A stretch of DNA of 64,000 nt from Periplaneta americana (GCF_040183065.1 NC_091130.1:128007914-128071913), one strand, 5' to 3'; numbered from the stretch's first letter, positions 53,301 through 62,344 are shown. A program made the numbers and translations. Notes: generated by a model from the letters alone, not told the origin.

Positions 53301-56013
53301 ATCTGAATATTAGTCATGGTTCAGCAAATCACATTATTCATGATGTGCTTAAGTTTCACAAAGTAGGTGCACGGCAGCTCACTCCAAAACTCAAACAGCG
53401 ACGTGTTTTCGCATGTCAAGAACTTTTGTGGCACTTTGAAGCAGAAGGTAATGATTTCCTTGCAAGACGAAACCTGGATACACTACCACCAACCCGAAAC
53501 AAAGAGAGCAAGCAAGGAATGGTGCCATTCCTTATCATCAAAATCCACGAAGTTCCGGAAGCAGCCATCTGCAGGGAAGGTTATCTATGCTGACTCTCTT
53601 TTGGGATGAACGAGGCATTATCTTTGAGCACTACATGTCTAGGGGAAACACCATCACCACTGAGTCACATTCAGATATGTTAAAAAATCATCTTCGGCCT
53701 GCAATCAAATCAAAGCGACGTGTAGGCTATATTTGACTACAGGTGTCATTTTACAACATGACAATGCTCGGCCTCATTATATTGTCCGTGCAACAGTTGC
53801 AACCATCAATGACCTTCACTTCAATACTCTTCCACATCCGTCACACTCACCAGACCTCGCACAGAGTGATCATCACATGTTTGGACCACTTAAAGAGGCG
53901 ATGGGAGGAAAGACATTTTGTTCTGATAAAGAGGTACACTAGGCTGTGCATGAGTCACTGTGCACACAACCACAAGATTTTTTTTTTCAATGGAATCCAT
54001 GCACTTCCTACGTGCTGGAGGACCTGTGTTGAACGTCAAGAAGACTGTCGAAAAATGATACACTTGTGTTTCACTTTTGTTCAATAAATTAAATAAAAAA
54101 AAATATTTACGGTTTTCATTTGACTTTCCCTGATGCAAAATAGTTTTATTTACTTGTCAGTTCACTCCATGTACACCACTTGTGTGCCTCCAGTTCAATA
54201 TCTTTCCTAAATATTTGTTAAATAAGGTGTATCTTTAGACAGTAACTGCTACCTTTCTGACATAATTCTGAAGTACCTATATAATGAATTCAAAACTGCG
54301 ATGGGAAATTAATCACATCAATAACAACAGATAATTAGTCTCAATTGTACTTAAAACATAGAAGAAAATAATGAATGCTATGAGGATAATGAAACATTGG
54401 GGAAGAACTCAATTGTGGAAATAATCCAACTAATTTCGTAACTGCTGCAGGTCCTCTAGTCAACTTATCAACTATCACACTATGTATGGAATTAACAATT
54501 ATTTTAAAGTTATAGAACACAGCTATACATAATCCTGCAATTATCTTGTTTGTAAGTGCTTCAAAGCCAACTATTCTTGACAGATTAAGGGTCGAATTCA
54601 TAGTCGTCACTTATAAAATGAGGAAACACTTAAATAATGAGTGTTTCCTTACCACTTATTTTAGATCGTATTGCAGAGACGCTACTCTTCCATATGCACT
54701 GAGCATTCCCTTGACATCGAAAGAAATATGGCAACATGGCTAGACATGAGCGTTTTCGTACATTCAATTGTTTTCCAGCACCTTCAAATTGTTAAATCGG
54801 CATTATTATCGTACACATATACAGAAGTAAATACTATAGAGCTAAAAATTATACAAGATGTCGAGAAAGCATTTTACAGAAGAACAAAGAAGTGAGCTAA
54901 GAGAAATAGTTATGAAATATAGAATATCGTTGAAAGTAAAAAATCTGATAATTGTTCTCTCCAAAAGAAGAACTTGACATGAGACAAAATTACGGTTGAA
55001 TTTAATGCAAACTCCGGAAATATTCCTGTAAGTAAATCATTTTAATTTATTTTTCCGTATAATTACGAAAATTTTAACAGCTTATTCCTTGGGTAGAATA
55101 TAAACGAAAATGCAAATAGGCCCTAATACTTCGTTGGAGCCTGCAAAAAATACCACTTAAACCTAACTGAAATGATGCTGTAGCATAAAATCTCAAAGCG
55201 ACCAGTATTTTCAGCAGTGGTGAACTCGGTAAGCCTCATGGTTGTATTGTAAATTTCAATGAGACACATCAGAATATCCACAACAGTGTCCTTGTCGAGG
55301 TATCTCCTCTTAAATTGTTGGTCATTGTACATCTCTAAAGGGCTTTTCATATCTCGAATATAGGCCTATCTTTTGTTTTGCCTAAATACGTTTTCATTTT
55401 TATTTTCATTATAGAACTCAATAAATTCGTCAAAACCAAAATCATCATCCACTGTATACTGAATCAGCTGATTACAATGAATATGAGGAAACACTTGAGT
55501 AAGCTGACAAGCTACCTTATTTGAATAAGTGTTCACTTGAGTGGGATTTATGAATTGGAAATTATTATAAGCAACTGCTTAAGGGTTTCCTTACGATAAG
55601 TGGTGACTATGAATTCGGCCCTAAGAGATACAAGGATTGAGAAAAGCTGTTAGGCAGGAATGGTGTGTATAGGATAGACAATCTGGTAAGTGCATAAATA
55701 ATCCCATAAATTTCCTTCCTCCTTCTGGAGGAAATTAAAGCTGAAACAAAATACCTGTGTTACATTGTAACAACTACTATTTTTAGCACTAACCTGTTAA
55801 ATCTCTGTTCCTGTCATGGGCTGAGCACTCATTCATGTCCATGTCTTCAACTAGTGTGGCTGCCGGAGCGGGGGGCTGGGCCTCAGGGGGGATGTCCACT
55901 TCTGTTGCGTTGCTAGAACTATGACTTGTCCCTTCCATTACGATCTGTGGTGGTTGTGACAGCCCCCCGTGGGGCGCCATCACCCCCGCTGTCGGCCCGG
56001 CCCCATTCCCCAG
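43349..56013 (-). CDS. psq: pipsqueak (psq) transcription factor, 3' five exons (5' partial gene)
   Basis: Gene-level entry; coding parts are complement(43349..43890, 48090..48371, 50063..50195, 52580..52689, 55794..56013), 1287 nt giving 428 residues and a TGA stop. Pipsqueak proteins are nuclear BTB/Psq factors that bind GAGA-type DNA and act in Polycomb/trithorax silencing, oogenesis and eye development (family knowledge). Seen here: an acidic, Pro-rich linker (residues 1-155), four tandem Psq helix-turn-helix motifs (about 164-211, 217-264, 273-320, 326-372) and a Pro/Gln/His-rich tail (380-428). All exon phases match, all donors are GT and all acceptors AG. The BTB domain is absent and must lie upstream, so the first exon here is internal unless a short isoform starts in it. 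Introns of 1.7-4.2 kb are full of transposon relics, but no element enters an exon. Four consecutive Psq motifs are the hallmark of psq itself and argue against single-motif relatives. Confidence 0.93.
44065..44685 (-). mobile_element. LINE 3' part encoding RNase H (psq intron)
   Basis: The minus-strand frame 44650-44273 reads LSDSKAAILSIVSK, RIVFQWIPSHCGILGNENGD and ALAKKGSTATYRP, carrying the Asp and His...Asp residues of a LINE-type RNase H. After a frameshift near 44340-44270 comes AAFRLATGHDCLAKHLHRIG, CPLCNSNQEIVSEHLKIC (a C2HC-type knuckle) and a stop at 44065. The upstream reverse transcriptase is missing. It lies in the same orientation as psq, in the intron between exons D and E. 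Confidence 0.85.
45330..45835 (+). pseudogene. mariner transposase fragment (psq intron)
   Basis: The plus strand reads GAYGNDVLGQTQCFEWYSQF KNGRKSLEDDKKSG (45433-45531), the second helix-turn-helix and linker of mariner-type transposases. Further pieces (TIQEAADINGISFGT and later KFVPQLLSLDQKD) continue the order of such proteins up to about 45780. The catalytic half is missing. It differs from the mariner at 52863-54134. Confidence 0.75.
45850..47375 (+). mobile_element. LINE RT fragment interrupted by a hAT element
   Basis: Left part 45850-46217: KEKRYLEMLGNAKQIIKESS, INKMKTIKALGINNILAEFI, LYARICD-like. Right part 47206-47375: PMVEKKIGEFQADIRKANQR, TLRQILEKINDIT, FKAAYEF. These are RT motifs 0-2 in order, continuous once the hAT (46218-47197) is removed. 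Frames are broken. Confidence 0.75.
46218..47197 (+). mobile_element. hAT element, copy 1 (psq intron D-E)
   Basis: This 980-bp element has the exact 8-bp duplication ATCTGTGA (46210-46217 and 47198-47205). The ends TAGGCTGACCAGACATCC and TCTGGTCAGCACA are inverted repeats. The interior encodes a broken hAT dimerisation segment (SQLKDFSPQ*TQSGLMK-type frames at 46700-46860). It is the sister of 50754-52253. The catalytic part is deleted. Confidence 0.92.
48090..48371 (-). CDS. psq: psq exon D: Psq motif 1 and most of motif 2
   Basis: This 282-nt exon has acceptor TTAATTTGCAG then ATGTGAG and donor GCATATG then GTGAGTAG. It encodes a whole Psq motif (WTQEDMELALDALRNHNMSL, continuing to TTLWQRAHRMGI) and the first two helices of a second (SWTEENLNNALEALRTG to KASKAYG). 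The intron falls in the turn before the recognition helix of motif 2 (IPSSTLYKIARREGI in exon E). Psq motifs are about 50-residue HTH units related to CENP-B/transposase HTH domains; the recognition helix contacts DNA. The motifs are separated only by a short basic linker (DTPKKEGPTK), as in Drosophila Psq. Confidence 0.95.
48862..48940. repeat. (TA)n microsatellite, about 79 bp
   Basis: Perfect alternating TA tract in the psq intron between exons C and D. Confidence 0.97.
48965..49595 (+). mobile_element. Jockey-like LINE 3' end (psq intron)
   Basis: Plus-strand frames read SFGIIFWGISTESNSVFLLQ-like, KLQIMPMACQYIFSLIIFLL (49080-49140), HSIHIKKMTFILHHQVYHAI and, after frameshift, IKIFNSLPIDIKNETQNIKL FRAKLKKYLISHAFYSV with a stop at about 49408. 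The tail is AATACAATACAATAG. Family as at 6400-6725. It is antisense to psq. Confidence 0.8.
50063..50195 (-). CDS. psq: psq exon C
   Basis: This 133-nt exon has acceptor TTTCTCCAG then AGTCCTACC and donor CACTCAG then GTAGGTAGT. It enters in phase 0 after exon B and leaves one base over, which with AT from exon D makes a GAT codon. It encodes residues 111-154, including ALLQQNVGEDEH and the hydrophobic ITPELLGLIPSSSGHS. Such short hydrophobic and acidic linker blocks are common just before the Psq array. No catalytic or binding residues can be assigned. Confidence 0.85.
50334..50389. repeat. (ATT)n microsatellite
   Basis: Perfect ATT run in psq intron B-C. Confidence 0.95.
50754..52253 (+). 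mobile_element. hAT element, copy 2 (psq intron B-C), carrying a LINE insertion
   Basis: This 1500-bp element has the exact duplication ATTTGAAT (50746-50753 and 52254-52261). The ends TAGGCTGACCAGA and TCTGGTCAGCCTA are perfect 13-bp inverted repeats. The plus-strand frame 51154-51384 encodes YSSVERLFSTMNSIWTDVKS RMKIETVKALLQVKT, the hAT C-terminal dimerisation signature, so the source was a hAT transposase. A LINE end (51639-52204) sits near the right terminus. The catalytic domain is deleted. Confidence 0.94.
51639..52204 (+). mobile_element. LINE 3' end inserted into the hAT element
   Basis: The insertion point is exact by comparison with the sister hAT: CTTGAAAC at 51631-51638 resumes as CTGAAAT at 52204-52210. 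It encodes LQPRPLQVISLSRAFASVKS HFTNLWINNW, a zinc-knuckle-like CFWCKNHDENLEHILLYC and TTPHLWLLATGIYNEYRSKY. It ends with the GATT-type tail. The order RNase-H tail then knuckle resembles 44065-44300, another family of the same clade. Confidence 0.87.
52580..52689 (-). CDS. psq: psq exon B
   Basis: This 110-nt exon was found by splice-site and phase matching. The acceptor is a T-rich tract ending TATAG before ATACTTC; the donor is GACAGG then GTAAGT. It completes the Asp codon begun in exon A and encodes 36 residues (74-110) with a charged stretch (EGTRDEENVKVKFETLRAME) and the end DIDSHMSDR. It ends in phase 0. No domain is recognised; it is part of the linker before the Psq array. Only this frame is open across the whole exon and agrees with both neighbours. 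Confidence 0.82.
52863..54134 (+). mobile_element. mariner element (psq intron A-B)
   Basis: The terminal repeats AAGGGGGAGTCAAATGAAAA (left) and TTTTCATTTGACTTTCCCT (right) are inverted, with TA before the left end. They enclose a broken transposase frame. The right boundary is diverged by a few bases. Orientation is opposite to psq. Confidence 0.85.
53025..54087 (+). pseudogene. mariner transposase, frameshifted
   Basis: In order: LATCTNEEQHFVIHFLSSEG VKPIEIHW, then QYGDACLSQQQVYEWSRKFS (N-terminal HTH). VMVDAIATNLNISHGSANHI with KFHKVGARQLTP is the second HTH. DETWIHYHQPETKR holds the first catalytic Asp. GVILQHDNARPH holds the second, and LPHPSHSPDLAQSDHHMFGP the third. About 35 residues separate the last two, consistent with the mariner DD34D group. 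At least three stops or frameshifts make it inactive. Confidence 0.9.
54589..55621 (-). mobile_element. PIF/Harbinger element (psq intron A-B)
   Basis: The ends GGGTCGAATTCATAGTCG and (mirror) GGGCCGAATTCATAGTCACC are inverted repeats flanked by TAA (54586-54588 and 55622-55624), the usual Harbinger target. On the minus strand, SPLEMYNDQQFKRRYLDKDT VVDIL (55347 down) followed, after a frameshift, by SLRFYATASFQLG matches the N-terminal region of HARBI1-type transposases. The catalytic core is deleted. Confidence 0.85.
55794..56013 (-). CDS. psq: psq internal exon A (acidic/Pro-rich linker)
   Basis: This 220-nt exon encodes residues 1-73 of the window's psq protein. Minus-strand acceptor is TTGCATGGCAG then CTGGGG; donor is ACAG then GTTAGTGC. 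It enters in phase 0 and ends with one base of a split Asp codon completed by the next exon. The peptide is rich in Gly, Pro, Ala and Ser and then acidic (VEDMDMNECS). No fold is recognised. Its GC content is far above the flanking introns, as expected for coding sequence. Reading on to the in-frame TAG at 55789 would give an artificial end; the donor and the perfect phase match with exon B favour splicing. An in-frame ATG at residue 12 could start a short isoform, which is speculation. Confidence 0.82.
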
Positions 56014-56416
56014 CTGCCATGCAACACATAACACCAACACAAGCTTTGATAACCACAGGCCAAATTGAAAATAAATAAAAATGTTTGAACATTACAAAAA
56101 GTGCCTAAAAATAGCTTATTTTCTGTTTTAACTATTGTGAAACTATTTTCCAGAAATTAAAATTTTACTTGTGAATATGTGTCGCACTTTATTGCCATCT
56201 TCTGGATTGACTAAAGTTGTCAGCACACTATTATAATGGTGGATAATACAAGGCTGATTCATCAAAATTTAAGAGGTGATTCTACATGTTAAATATAACA
56301 AAACTTTTATTGCTCTTTTTCTTTGATGAAGCGCCGTTAAGCAGGAAAAAAAAAATATATTATTATAATGTACCGAAGTACATATGACATTTCCATGCAG
56401 ATATTCTGCGTCATCA

Positions 56417-56860
56417 TACGATGAAAGAGTAATGGAACGGAGAAAAATTCTCTCCGGCGCCAGGATTTGAACCCGGGTTATCAGCTCTACGTGCTGACGC
56501 TTTATCCACTAAGCCACACCGGATTCCACCCCGGCGTCGGAAGAATCGTCTCAGTTTTAAGTTCCAACTCTTGGGTTCCCTCTAGTGGCCGCCCTCTGCA
56601 CTACGTCACTCATTACGAGTGCACCTCAGCACATGTGTGGACTTCGGTCCTAGGTTCATAGATATCTATGACGTAGTGCAGAGGGCGGCCACTAGAGGGA
56701 ACCCAAGAGTTGGAACTTAAAACTGAGACGATTCTTCCGACGCCGGGGTGGAATCCGGTGTGGCTTAGTGGATAAAGCGTCAGCACGTAGAGCTGATAAC
56801 CTGGGTTCAAATCCCGGCGCCGGAGAGAATTTTTCTCCGTTCCATTACTCTTTCATCGTA
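56417..56860. mobile_element. inverted SINE pair (family 4), 192-bp arms
   Basis: The left arm 56417-56608 (minus-oriented SINE) and right arm 56669-56860 (plus-oriented) are reverse complements over all 192 positions, with two mismatches and no gap, around a 60-bp spacer. Each arm holds a tRNA-like head (TGTGGCTTAGTGGATAAAGC, GGGTTCAAATCCCGGCGCCG) and a body with TTGGAACTTAAAACTGAGAC. The left unit extends to about 56356. AGG plus ten As on both sides (56343-56355 and 56860-56872) may be a target duplication but is low complexity. It lies upstream of psq exon A, presumably within an intron. Confidence 0.92.
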
Positions 56861-56872
56861 GGAAAAAAAAAA

Positions 56873-57248
56873 ATGTTTGCAGTGCTCTATTGCAATAATG
56901 ACCCAAGAGAAATGGCTGGTTGCTATACAAGCAGATAGATAAAAATAATCTCAATAGTTAGTTATCTTGAGTCTTTTTTTGCTAATTGAATTGTTTAGCC
57001 ATGAATATAAATTGAATAATTGCGAAAATCGTTAAAATAAATCTTGCAACAAAGCGCACTGTCGCATGTCTCCGAGTACAGCAGAGGGGGAGAAGAAGGT
57101 AAGAGATGGGTGACTGTGCTTGCTAGAGTTATTGGAGTAACCGTGATGGTATCAAATGCTTAACAGAAACATAAAGATTTCCTCTAAAATGGTGCATGTT
57201 AGACTCTCTTCATGATCTATTATTAGTTTCATTTTGGTGCAGTGGTTA
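56873..57248. other. no recognised feature
   Basis: AT-rich sequence between the inverted SINE pair and a hAT element. Confidence 0.5.
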
Positions 57249-57256
57249 CCTTCCAC

Positions 57257-58383
57257 CAGTGGCGGCCGGTGAGGCATTCTGGTGGTGGTGCCAAAAATGA
57301 AAAAAGGTTGTATGCAAATTACCCTAGTGAAATTGATAATCGCAGTTCACGTTTGCATTATGTTAAATAAAACACATTAATTAAACCAGCTATTTTACCA
57401 GGTGTACAGTTAATAATGCATCTAGTAACAGTTACAATAACATTTCCGAAACTAATAACGAAATTTACAGATACAGATAATCAAAACTTTCACAGTATTG
57501 TTAGTCAAATACAAATAATTTTTATAACTAGTAAAATTACTGGCAAAAACACAAGAGATAAACAGTGATATAGATAATAAACAAACACGTTTGCACTTTA
57601 AGAGGCCGATGAATCCAAGGCAGTGGCCTGAATAACACATGTTCATGTCCTGCACAGATCTCCTGTATCGTTAACAGAAGCATCAATACTAAACCATTTT
57701 GAGAATTTTGAAGAGGAAGGCCGAAAATGAAAGTAATCAAATATAGCAACAGTGTAGCAATATTTAGTTGCCGCAAAATAAAACAAATATTACACAACAT
57801 TAACAAACAGTTTTACATAGGCCTAATATGAAAAAATATTTATCTTTCTAAAAAGAACCATGACTATCTCTGCATTCAATATAGTTAAATGGATAATAAT
57901 TTACACATTCAAATCCAAGTTATGTGCATTAGTTTTGAATTGGCAACATTACATTAACATTTGGCACGGAACTTTAACTTGTGTTTTTGTGCAAGTCTGC
58001 GGTTGATGATTCCCTTCCTAACATCTCCAACAACCCTGCCATCTAGCGAAATTTCTGCATTACTGTGCTCTAGCGAGTGGAATGTTAACTACTGAGTCAA
58101 ATTGAATTCGGCTCAAAGTCTGCCATAAGAAACGCATATAAACTAGAATCCGTAGCCTTTTGTACAGTGTTATATGGATGTAGGCAGTGCCACACCGAAG
58201 TGGCTCAAACGTTCGGAAAAACGCTGCAAGAGTTCGTCCGGATCTGTGCGCGCGCTCGTTCAAATGAAATACGAATAAAATGTGTAGAAATAAACTATTA
58301 CAACTGCTTTCTAGGATATTATTTTTTGTTTCTTTCATTGGTGGTGCCATGGCACACTGGCACTACCCCAAAAGCTGCCCCTG
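57257..58383. mobile_element. hAT element, non-autonomous
   Basis: It begins CAGTGGCGGCCGGTGAGG and ends AAAAGCTGCCCCTG, with the exact 8-bp duplication CCTTCCAC (57249-57256 and 58384-58391). Subterminal GGTGGTGCCA appears near both ends. The 1127-bp interior has no transposase frame; openings there are short and domain-free. Confidence 0.82.
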
Positions 58384-58391
58384 CCTTCCAC

Positions 58392-59400
58392 CCATAATAG
58401 AGATCGATAAAGAATATAACAATATTATTGTATCTCCCTTTACGGTTCTCTCCATACTGATTCCATGTTACAGTACAAACAATATAACATAAGTGCCAAT
58501 AAATTGGAAAACAAAAGTTGGTCGTGCTATACTATCAATATCAATATTGTATTATATACAGTATTTTATCCCAAGTTAAATCTGCTGAGGGTGAAGATGG
58601 TAATATTAATGAGCTCATCATGTCGAAACCTCTCTTCAAACTACACACACACACACTGTTTCATCTCCATACCACACACACAAATATAAGCACCAATGTT
58701 TCTCAATGCAACATTCAAAGCAAGTTTTCATACTCTTATAATGTAGACCTGTGGACTATAATTTCTTTTTGTATTTGCCTTCTGTTGTAGAAATCTGTGT
58801 GTACAGTTTGTGGGAATGTTATGGCCAAGCTCATAAAACAGTTAATTTATCGTAAGATAAGCTGTGACATGTATCAAAAACAAGTGGCCAGAATTTTCAT
58901 AGGTTAAAATACTATTTCTTTCAGTCCTATCATCAAGAGTAATATAAAAAACTATTTTATTAATTTTACATGTTATTATCGACACGCTTCCCTTCTGAAA
59001 GAAGTCATGCTAAAGATTTTTATTGCCCTTAAAAATTCATTGCTCTTGGAAGGGTTTGAATCTTCGAACCTCAGGATCTGGCAAGCATGGTAACCACTAG
59101 GTCACCAAGAATGTCAGCTATAGACAGAACTATGTGAAAAGAATTAGAGTTACTATATAATGAAACAGAGTACCAGACCCTATTTTTTAGTGCTTCCTAG
59201 AACAGCAAAACTGTACTTTAACATAACTCTATATAAGCTTCCAGGTTAAAATTTTCAGAGCAAAAGATATCCACATGCAAAACGTCCAAGGAAAAATGCC
59301 CATAGACAAACATGTCCAGTCAGGAAAATGTCCACTACTGAATGTCCATGAACAAAACTGTCCATTCTATTGCATTGAGCAAATTCGGAATACTAAGTTT
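58392..59400. other. no gene; a weak tRNA-like head near 59044-59105
   Basis: AT-rich. On the minus strand TGGTGACCTAGTGGTTACCA and GGTTCGAAGATTCAAACCC are A- and B-box-like, so a worn SINE head is possible. Confidence 0.4.
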
Positions 59401-59403
59401 TCT

Positions 59404-59665
59404 GTTACTTACTTACAAATGACCTTTAAGGAACCCAGAGATTCATTGCCGTCCTCACGTAAGCCACCATCAGTCCCTATCCTGAGCAAGATTAATCCAG
59501 TCCCTATCCTGAGCAAGATTAATCCAGTCCCTACCATCATGTCCCACCTCCCTCATATCTATTTTAATATTATCCTCCCATCTATGCCTTGGCCTCCCCA
59601 TAGGTCTTTTCCCCTCAGGTCTTCCAAATATATGCATTTCTAGATTCACCTATACATACTACATG
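59404..59665 (-). mobile_element. LINE family A 3' fragment with an internal duplication
   Basis: Minus-strand 3' end of family A (short TTAC tail at 59404, then AAGGAACCCAGAGATTCATT). A 27-bp unit, CCCTATCCTGAGCAAGATTA ATCCAGT, is duplicated in tandem at 59476-59529. Confidence 0.85.
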
Positions 59666-59935
59666 CTCTATTGGAAAGAGTGGGTGAAGAAAGAATGATG
59701 CTGAAACTGATCAGAAAGAGAAAAAGGAATTGGTTGGGTCACTGGCTGAGAAGAAACTGCCTACTGAAGAATGCACTGGAAGGAATGGTGAACGAGAGAA
59801 GAGTTTAGGGCAGGAGAAGATATCAAATGGCAGACGATATTAAGATATGTGGATCATATGAGGAAACAAAGAGGAAGACAGAAAATAGAAAAGATTGGAG
59901 AATGCTGGGTTTGCAGTGAAAGATCTGCTCTTGGG
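59666..59935 (+). mobile_element. LINE C-terminal fragment, another family
   Basis: The plus strand reads ERMMLKLIRKRKRNWLGHWL RRNCLLKNALEGMVNERRV and, after a stop, GRRRYQMADDIKICGSYEET. These are typical of the extreme C-terminus of endonuclease-RT LINEs. Decayed. Confidence 0.65.
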
Positions 59936-60195
59936 CAGAACATTATGAATAAATATTGGATCTTTTTACATTGGACATTTATGTAATGAAATTAAATAAA
60001 TTGGGCTTTTTTTCAGTGAACATTTTAAATTGAGTAGACATTTTAACCTCCAACCCTATATAATATTAATTCTGTTAATCATGTCTCCAAGAAACATCCA
60101 ATTTATCTTCTTTACAAATAACTCTGTTTAAAATTTTCTTGGGATGATTTTTATGTTAGAATATAATTATTAGAATGATATGCTATGAACTGTGA

Positions 60196-60620
60196 TGGAA
60201 CTGAGTTAGCTCTGTTGGTAGAGCAACAGACTACAGATTGAATAAGTCCAGGTTCAATCCCACTTTTAGTTTGCCGTAACTTAAAGTGGAATCTACTCAG
60301 TTTGCTACAAATTGAGTACCATATCTTCCCTGGAGGTAAAAGTGGTTGGCACACGATGATCACATTTCCTTCTAGTGCAAAAGTTAAATTTTCAGCCTCT
60401 TGTACAGTCTTAGAAAAAAGTTTTACTGCACAGATACTTATAAGTCCTAGAAAGGAGACAGTGTGTATGATCAGAGGACGTGCGATCTGAGTCACAAGAG
60501 GACTAGTTGAGATAATAAAATTAGTTTTGTTTCGTTGTATGTCTGAACATATGCACTGTCTCCTTTCTGGGACTTATAAACGTATCTGTAGACAAACTTT
60601 TTTCTAAGACTGTACATCTC
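60196..60620. mobile_element. SINE (family 6) with an inverted partial second copy
   Basis: The plus-strand head TAGCTCTGTTGGTAGAGCAA with B box GTCCAGGTTCAATCCCAC lies at 60205-60265 and its body runs to about 60475. The segment 60401-60469 (TGTACAGTCTTAGAAAAAAG ... GGAGACAGTGTGTATG) recurs reversed at 60549-60616 with about 85 percent identity. The second copy is 5' truncated. Confidence 0.7.
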
Positions 60621-60904
60621 AGTGGTGTCCATAATAATATTTCATTTTCTTTTACAAATACTGGTACCAATGTATGTATTCTGCCAGTGGCTCTGATAAA
60701 CTGTGGGTAATATGACTCTGAACATGAATGGAAATTTGTCAAGGACAGTGATCATTTTTCAAGTGATAAATCTGTGTTATTTCTGCAGTAAACTCACTTT
60801 TCAACAGACACGTCATGTGAGTTACGAAAAATGTATTCTAATCCTAACTCTACTGTGCGGTGCTAGTGAAGCTTCATTCTTTCTTCATGGCAACTCACAG
60901 TGTA

Positions 60905-61101
60905 GGGGAGAGTCGGGTAATATTGGACAGTGAATTTCTTTCATCTACCACACGATGGTAGTACCTGATTGACATGGTTACATTTCTGTGATGTCGCATA
61001 GAGAAACGTAACCATGTCATTCAGGTACTACCATATGGTGGTAGATGAAAGAAATGCACTGTCCGATATTACCCGATGTCCGATACTACCCGACTCTCTC
61101 C
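60905..61101. mobile_element. palindromic TA-flanked MITE, 197 bp
   Basis: It starts GGGGAGAGTCGGGTAATATT and ends in its mirror (GATACTACCCGACTCTCTCC), flanked by TA at 60903-60904 and 61102-61103. The two halves (TTTCTTTCATCTACCACACG ... GGTAGTACCTGA and mirror) pair almost throughout. It has no coding capacity. Confidence 0.88.
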
Positions 61102-61103
61102 TA

Positions 61104-61903
61104 AATACTGAGTAGGCTGAAAAAAATTTGCTTACCTTATGTCTCTTTATTGAGCAGATGTCTATTGGCTTTTCTATCAAAATCTAGATGATGACCACTC
61201 ATTTTCACCCCCAAACAGAATACAGGCAAAACAACATAATTTATTTGTCTCAGAGCACCTTGTTAGCCAAGAATATTTCTTATACTATGAAAATTTAAAA
61301 TTTATATTTTGTCTTCCTCCACCCACTATTTTAATATGTAAATATGGTGTAGATCTCCTCTTTGTAAGGACATTTTGTTTCATACGTCCAGCTTGAAAAC
61401 GGTTTCTCTTTTAATTCTACAAAATAATGACCTCAATGTTGTCTCAGTATGAGCCATTTTACACAAAATATGTAACACACACACGCAAGCACTTTTGATT
61501 AAACTCAATGCAATGCAATGCTTTCAGAGAATACCAATATAGCACGACAAAATATTGTACGGAAGGCTAACCTCATCCCATACGGAGATGTAGCGAATCG
61601 ATCCCATCCCCCCTCAAGATTGCGAGTCAAGGTCGTAGCTTGCCATTAGAAGCTTTTTTGGCTGCTCACACTGATCTCTCCATACTGGAAAGACTGCCAA
61701 CAGTGAACTTAATATATGGAAGGATCAGAGTGCAACCAAGTGTTACAATATATTGCTATTACAAACTTATAGGTCTACTGTTACTAGGAACAATAACTAA
61801 AATTTTTTAGTTAGGCTCAACCTCAAAAGCCTCGTAAGAGCTTCGCCACTGAAATATATATCTACTGATGGAATGTTTAAATTAGACTTTTTTTTTTCGC
61901 AGT
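61104..61903. other. no recognised feature
   Basis: AT-rich. I see no coding frame and no terminal-repeat pairs. Confidence 0.45.
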
Positions 61904-61911
61904 GTATAGAG

Positions 61912-62337
61912 CAGTTTTGAATGAAAAGAATGCAAGAATATTTTGAAAAGTTAAGTACGAAGTTCTTACATTTTTTATAATATTCTCAACCTAGTATTTA
62001 TGCAAAATAAGTTTCTTGTCTATGATATCAATCAAAACAAAAGCGAGATATTTCTTTGAACTTAAAAATATCATTGTATGTATGGAATACGGAGTTCAGA
62101 TTTGAAAAGTTACTTTCTAAAAAAAGAATTATTTATCGCATTATTTTTTACTTTATAACCACTGAAACATTTTTTTATTTTTATGTTAAACATATTTATG
62201 TTCATGTTTCTAAATACAAAATAAATGTAAGTTAATAAGATGCTTTTGTCTTATTTTATAAATCATCTCACGATCCCCTCAGTTGTTTACACGACCCCCC
62301 CCCCCCAGGGGTTGCGACTCCTACTTTGGGAACCACT
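61912..62337. mobile_element. short hAT-type element, 426 bp
   Basis: The exact 8-bp duplication GTATAGAG (61904-61911 and 62338-62345) encloses a segment starting CAGTTTTGAATG and ending CTTTGGGAACCACTG. CAG/CTG ends and the TTTGGGAACCACTG terminus fit hAT. The terminal repeat is short and imperfect, with a C run at 62295-62306 inside. Confidence 0.72.
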
Positions 62338-62344
62338 GGTATAG

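Noticed and set aside
56467-56810. Identical peptides on both strands suggesting a duplicated gene
   Set aside because: Both come from the inverted SINE pair; the frame crosses the tRNA-like head and is not a gene.
58060-58350. 96-codon minus-strand opening near psq
   Set aside because: Lies wholly inside the hAT element 57257-58383 and has no domain or psq-compatible splice sites.
60205-60265. tRNA gene candidate (also 4200-4273, 27398-27460, 41850-41900)
   Set aside because: A and B boxes are present, but the cloverleaf stems do not pair and each continues into a repeated SINE body; these are SINE heads.
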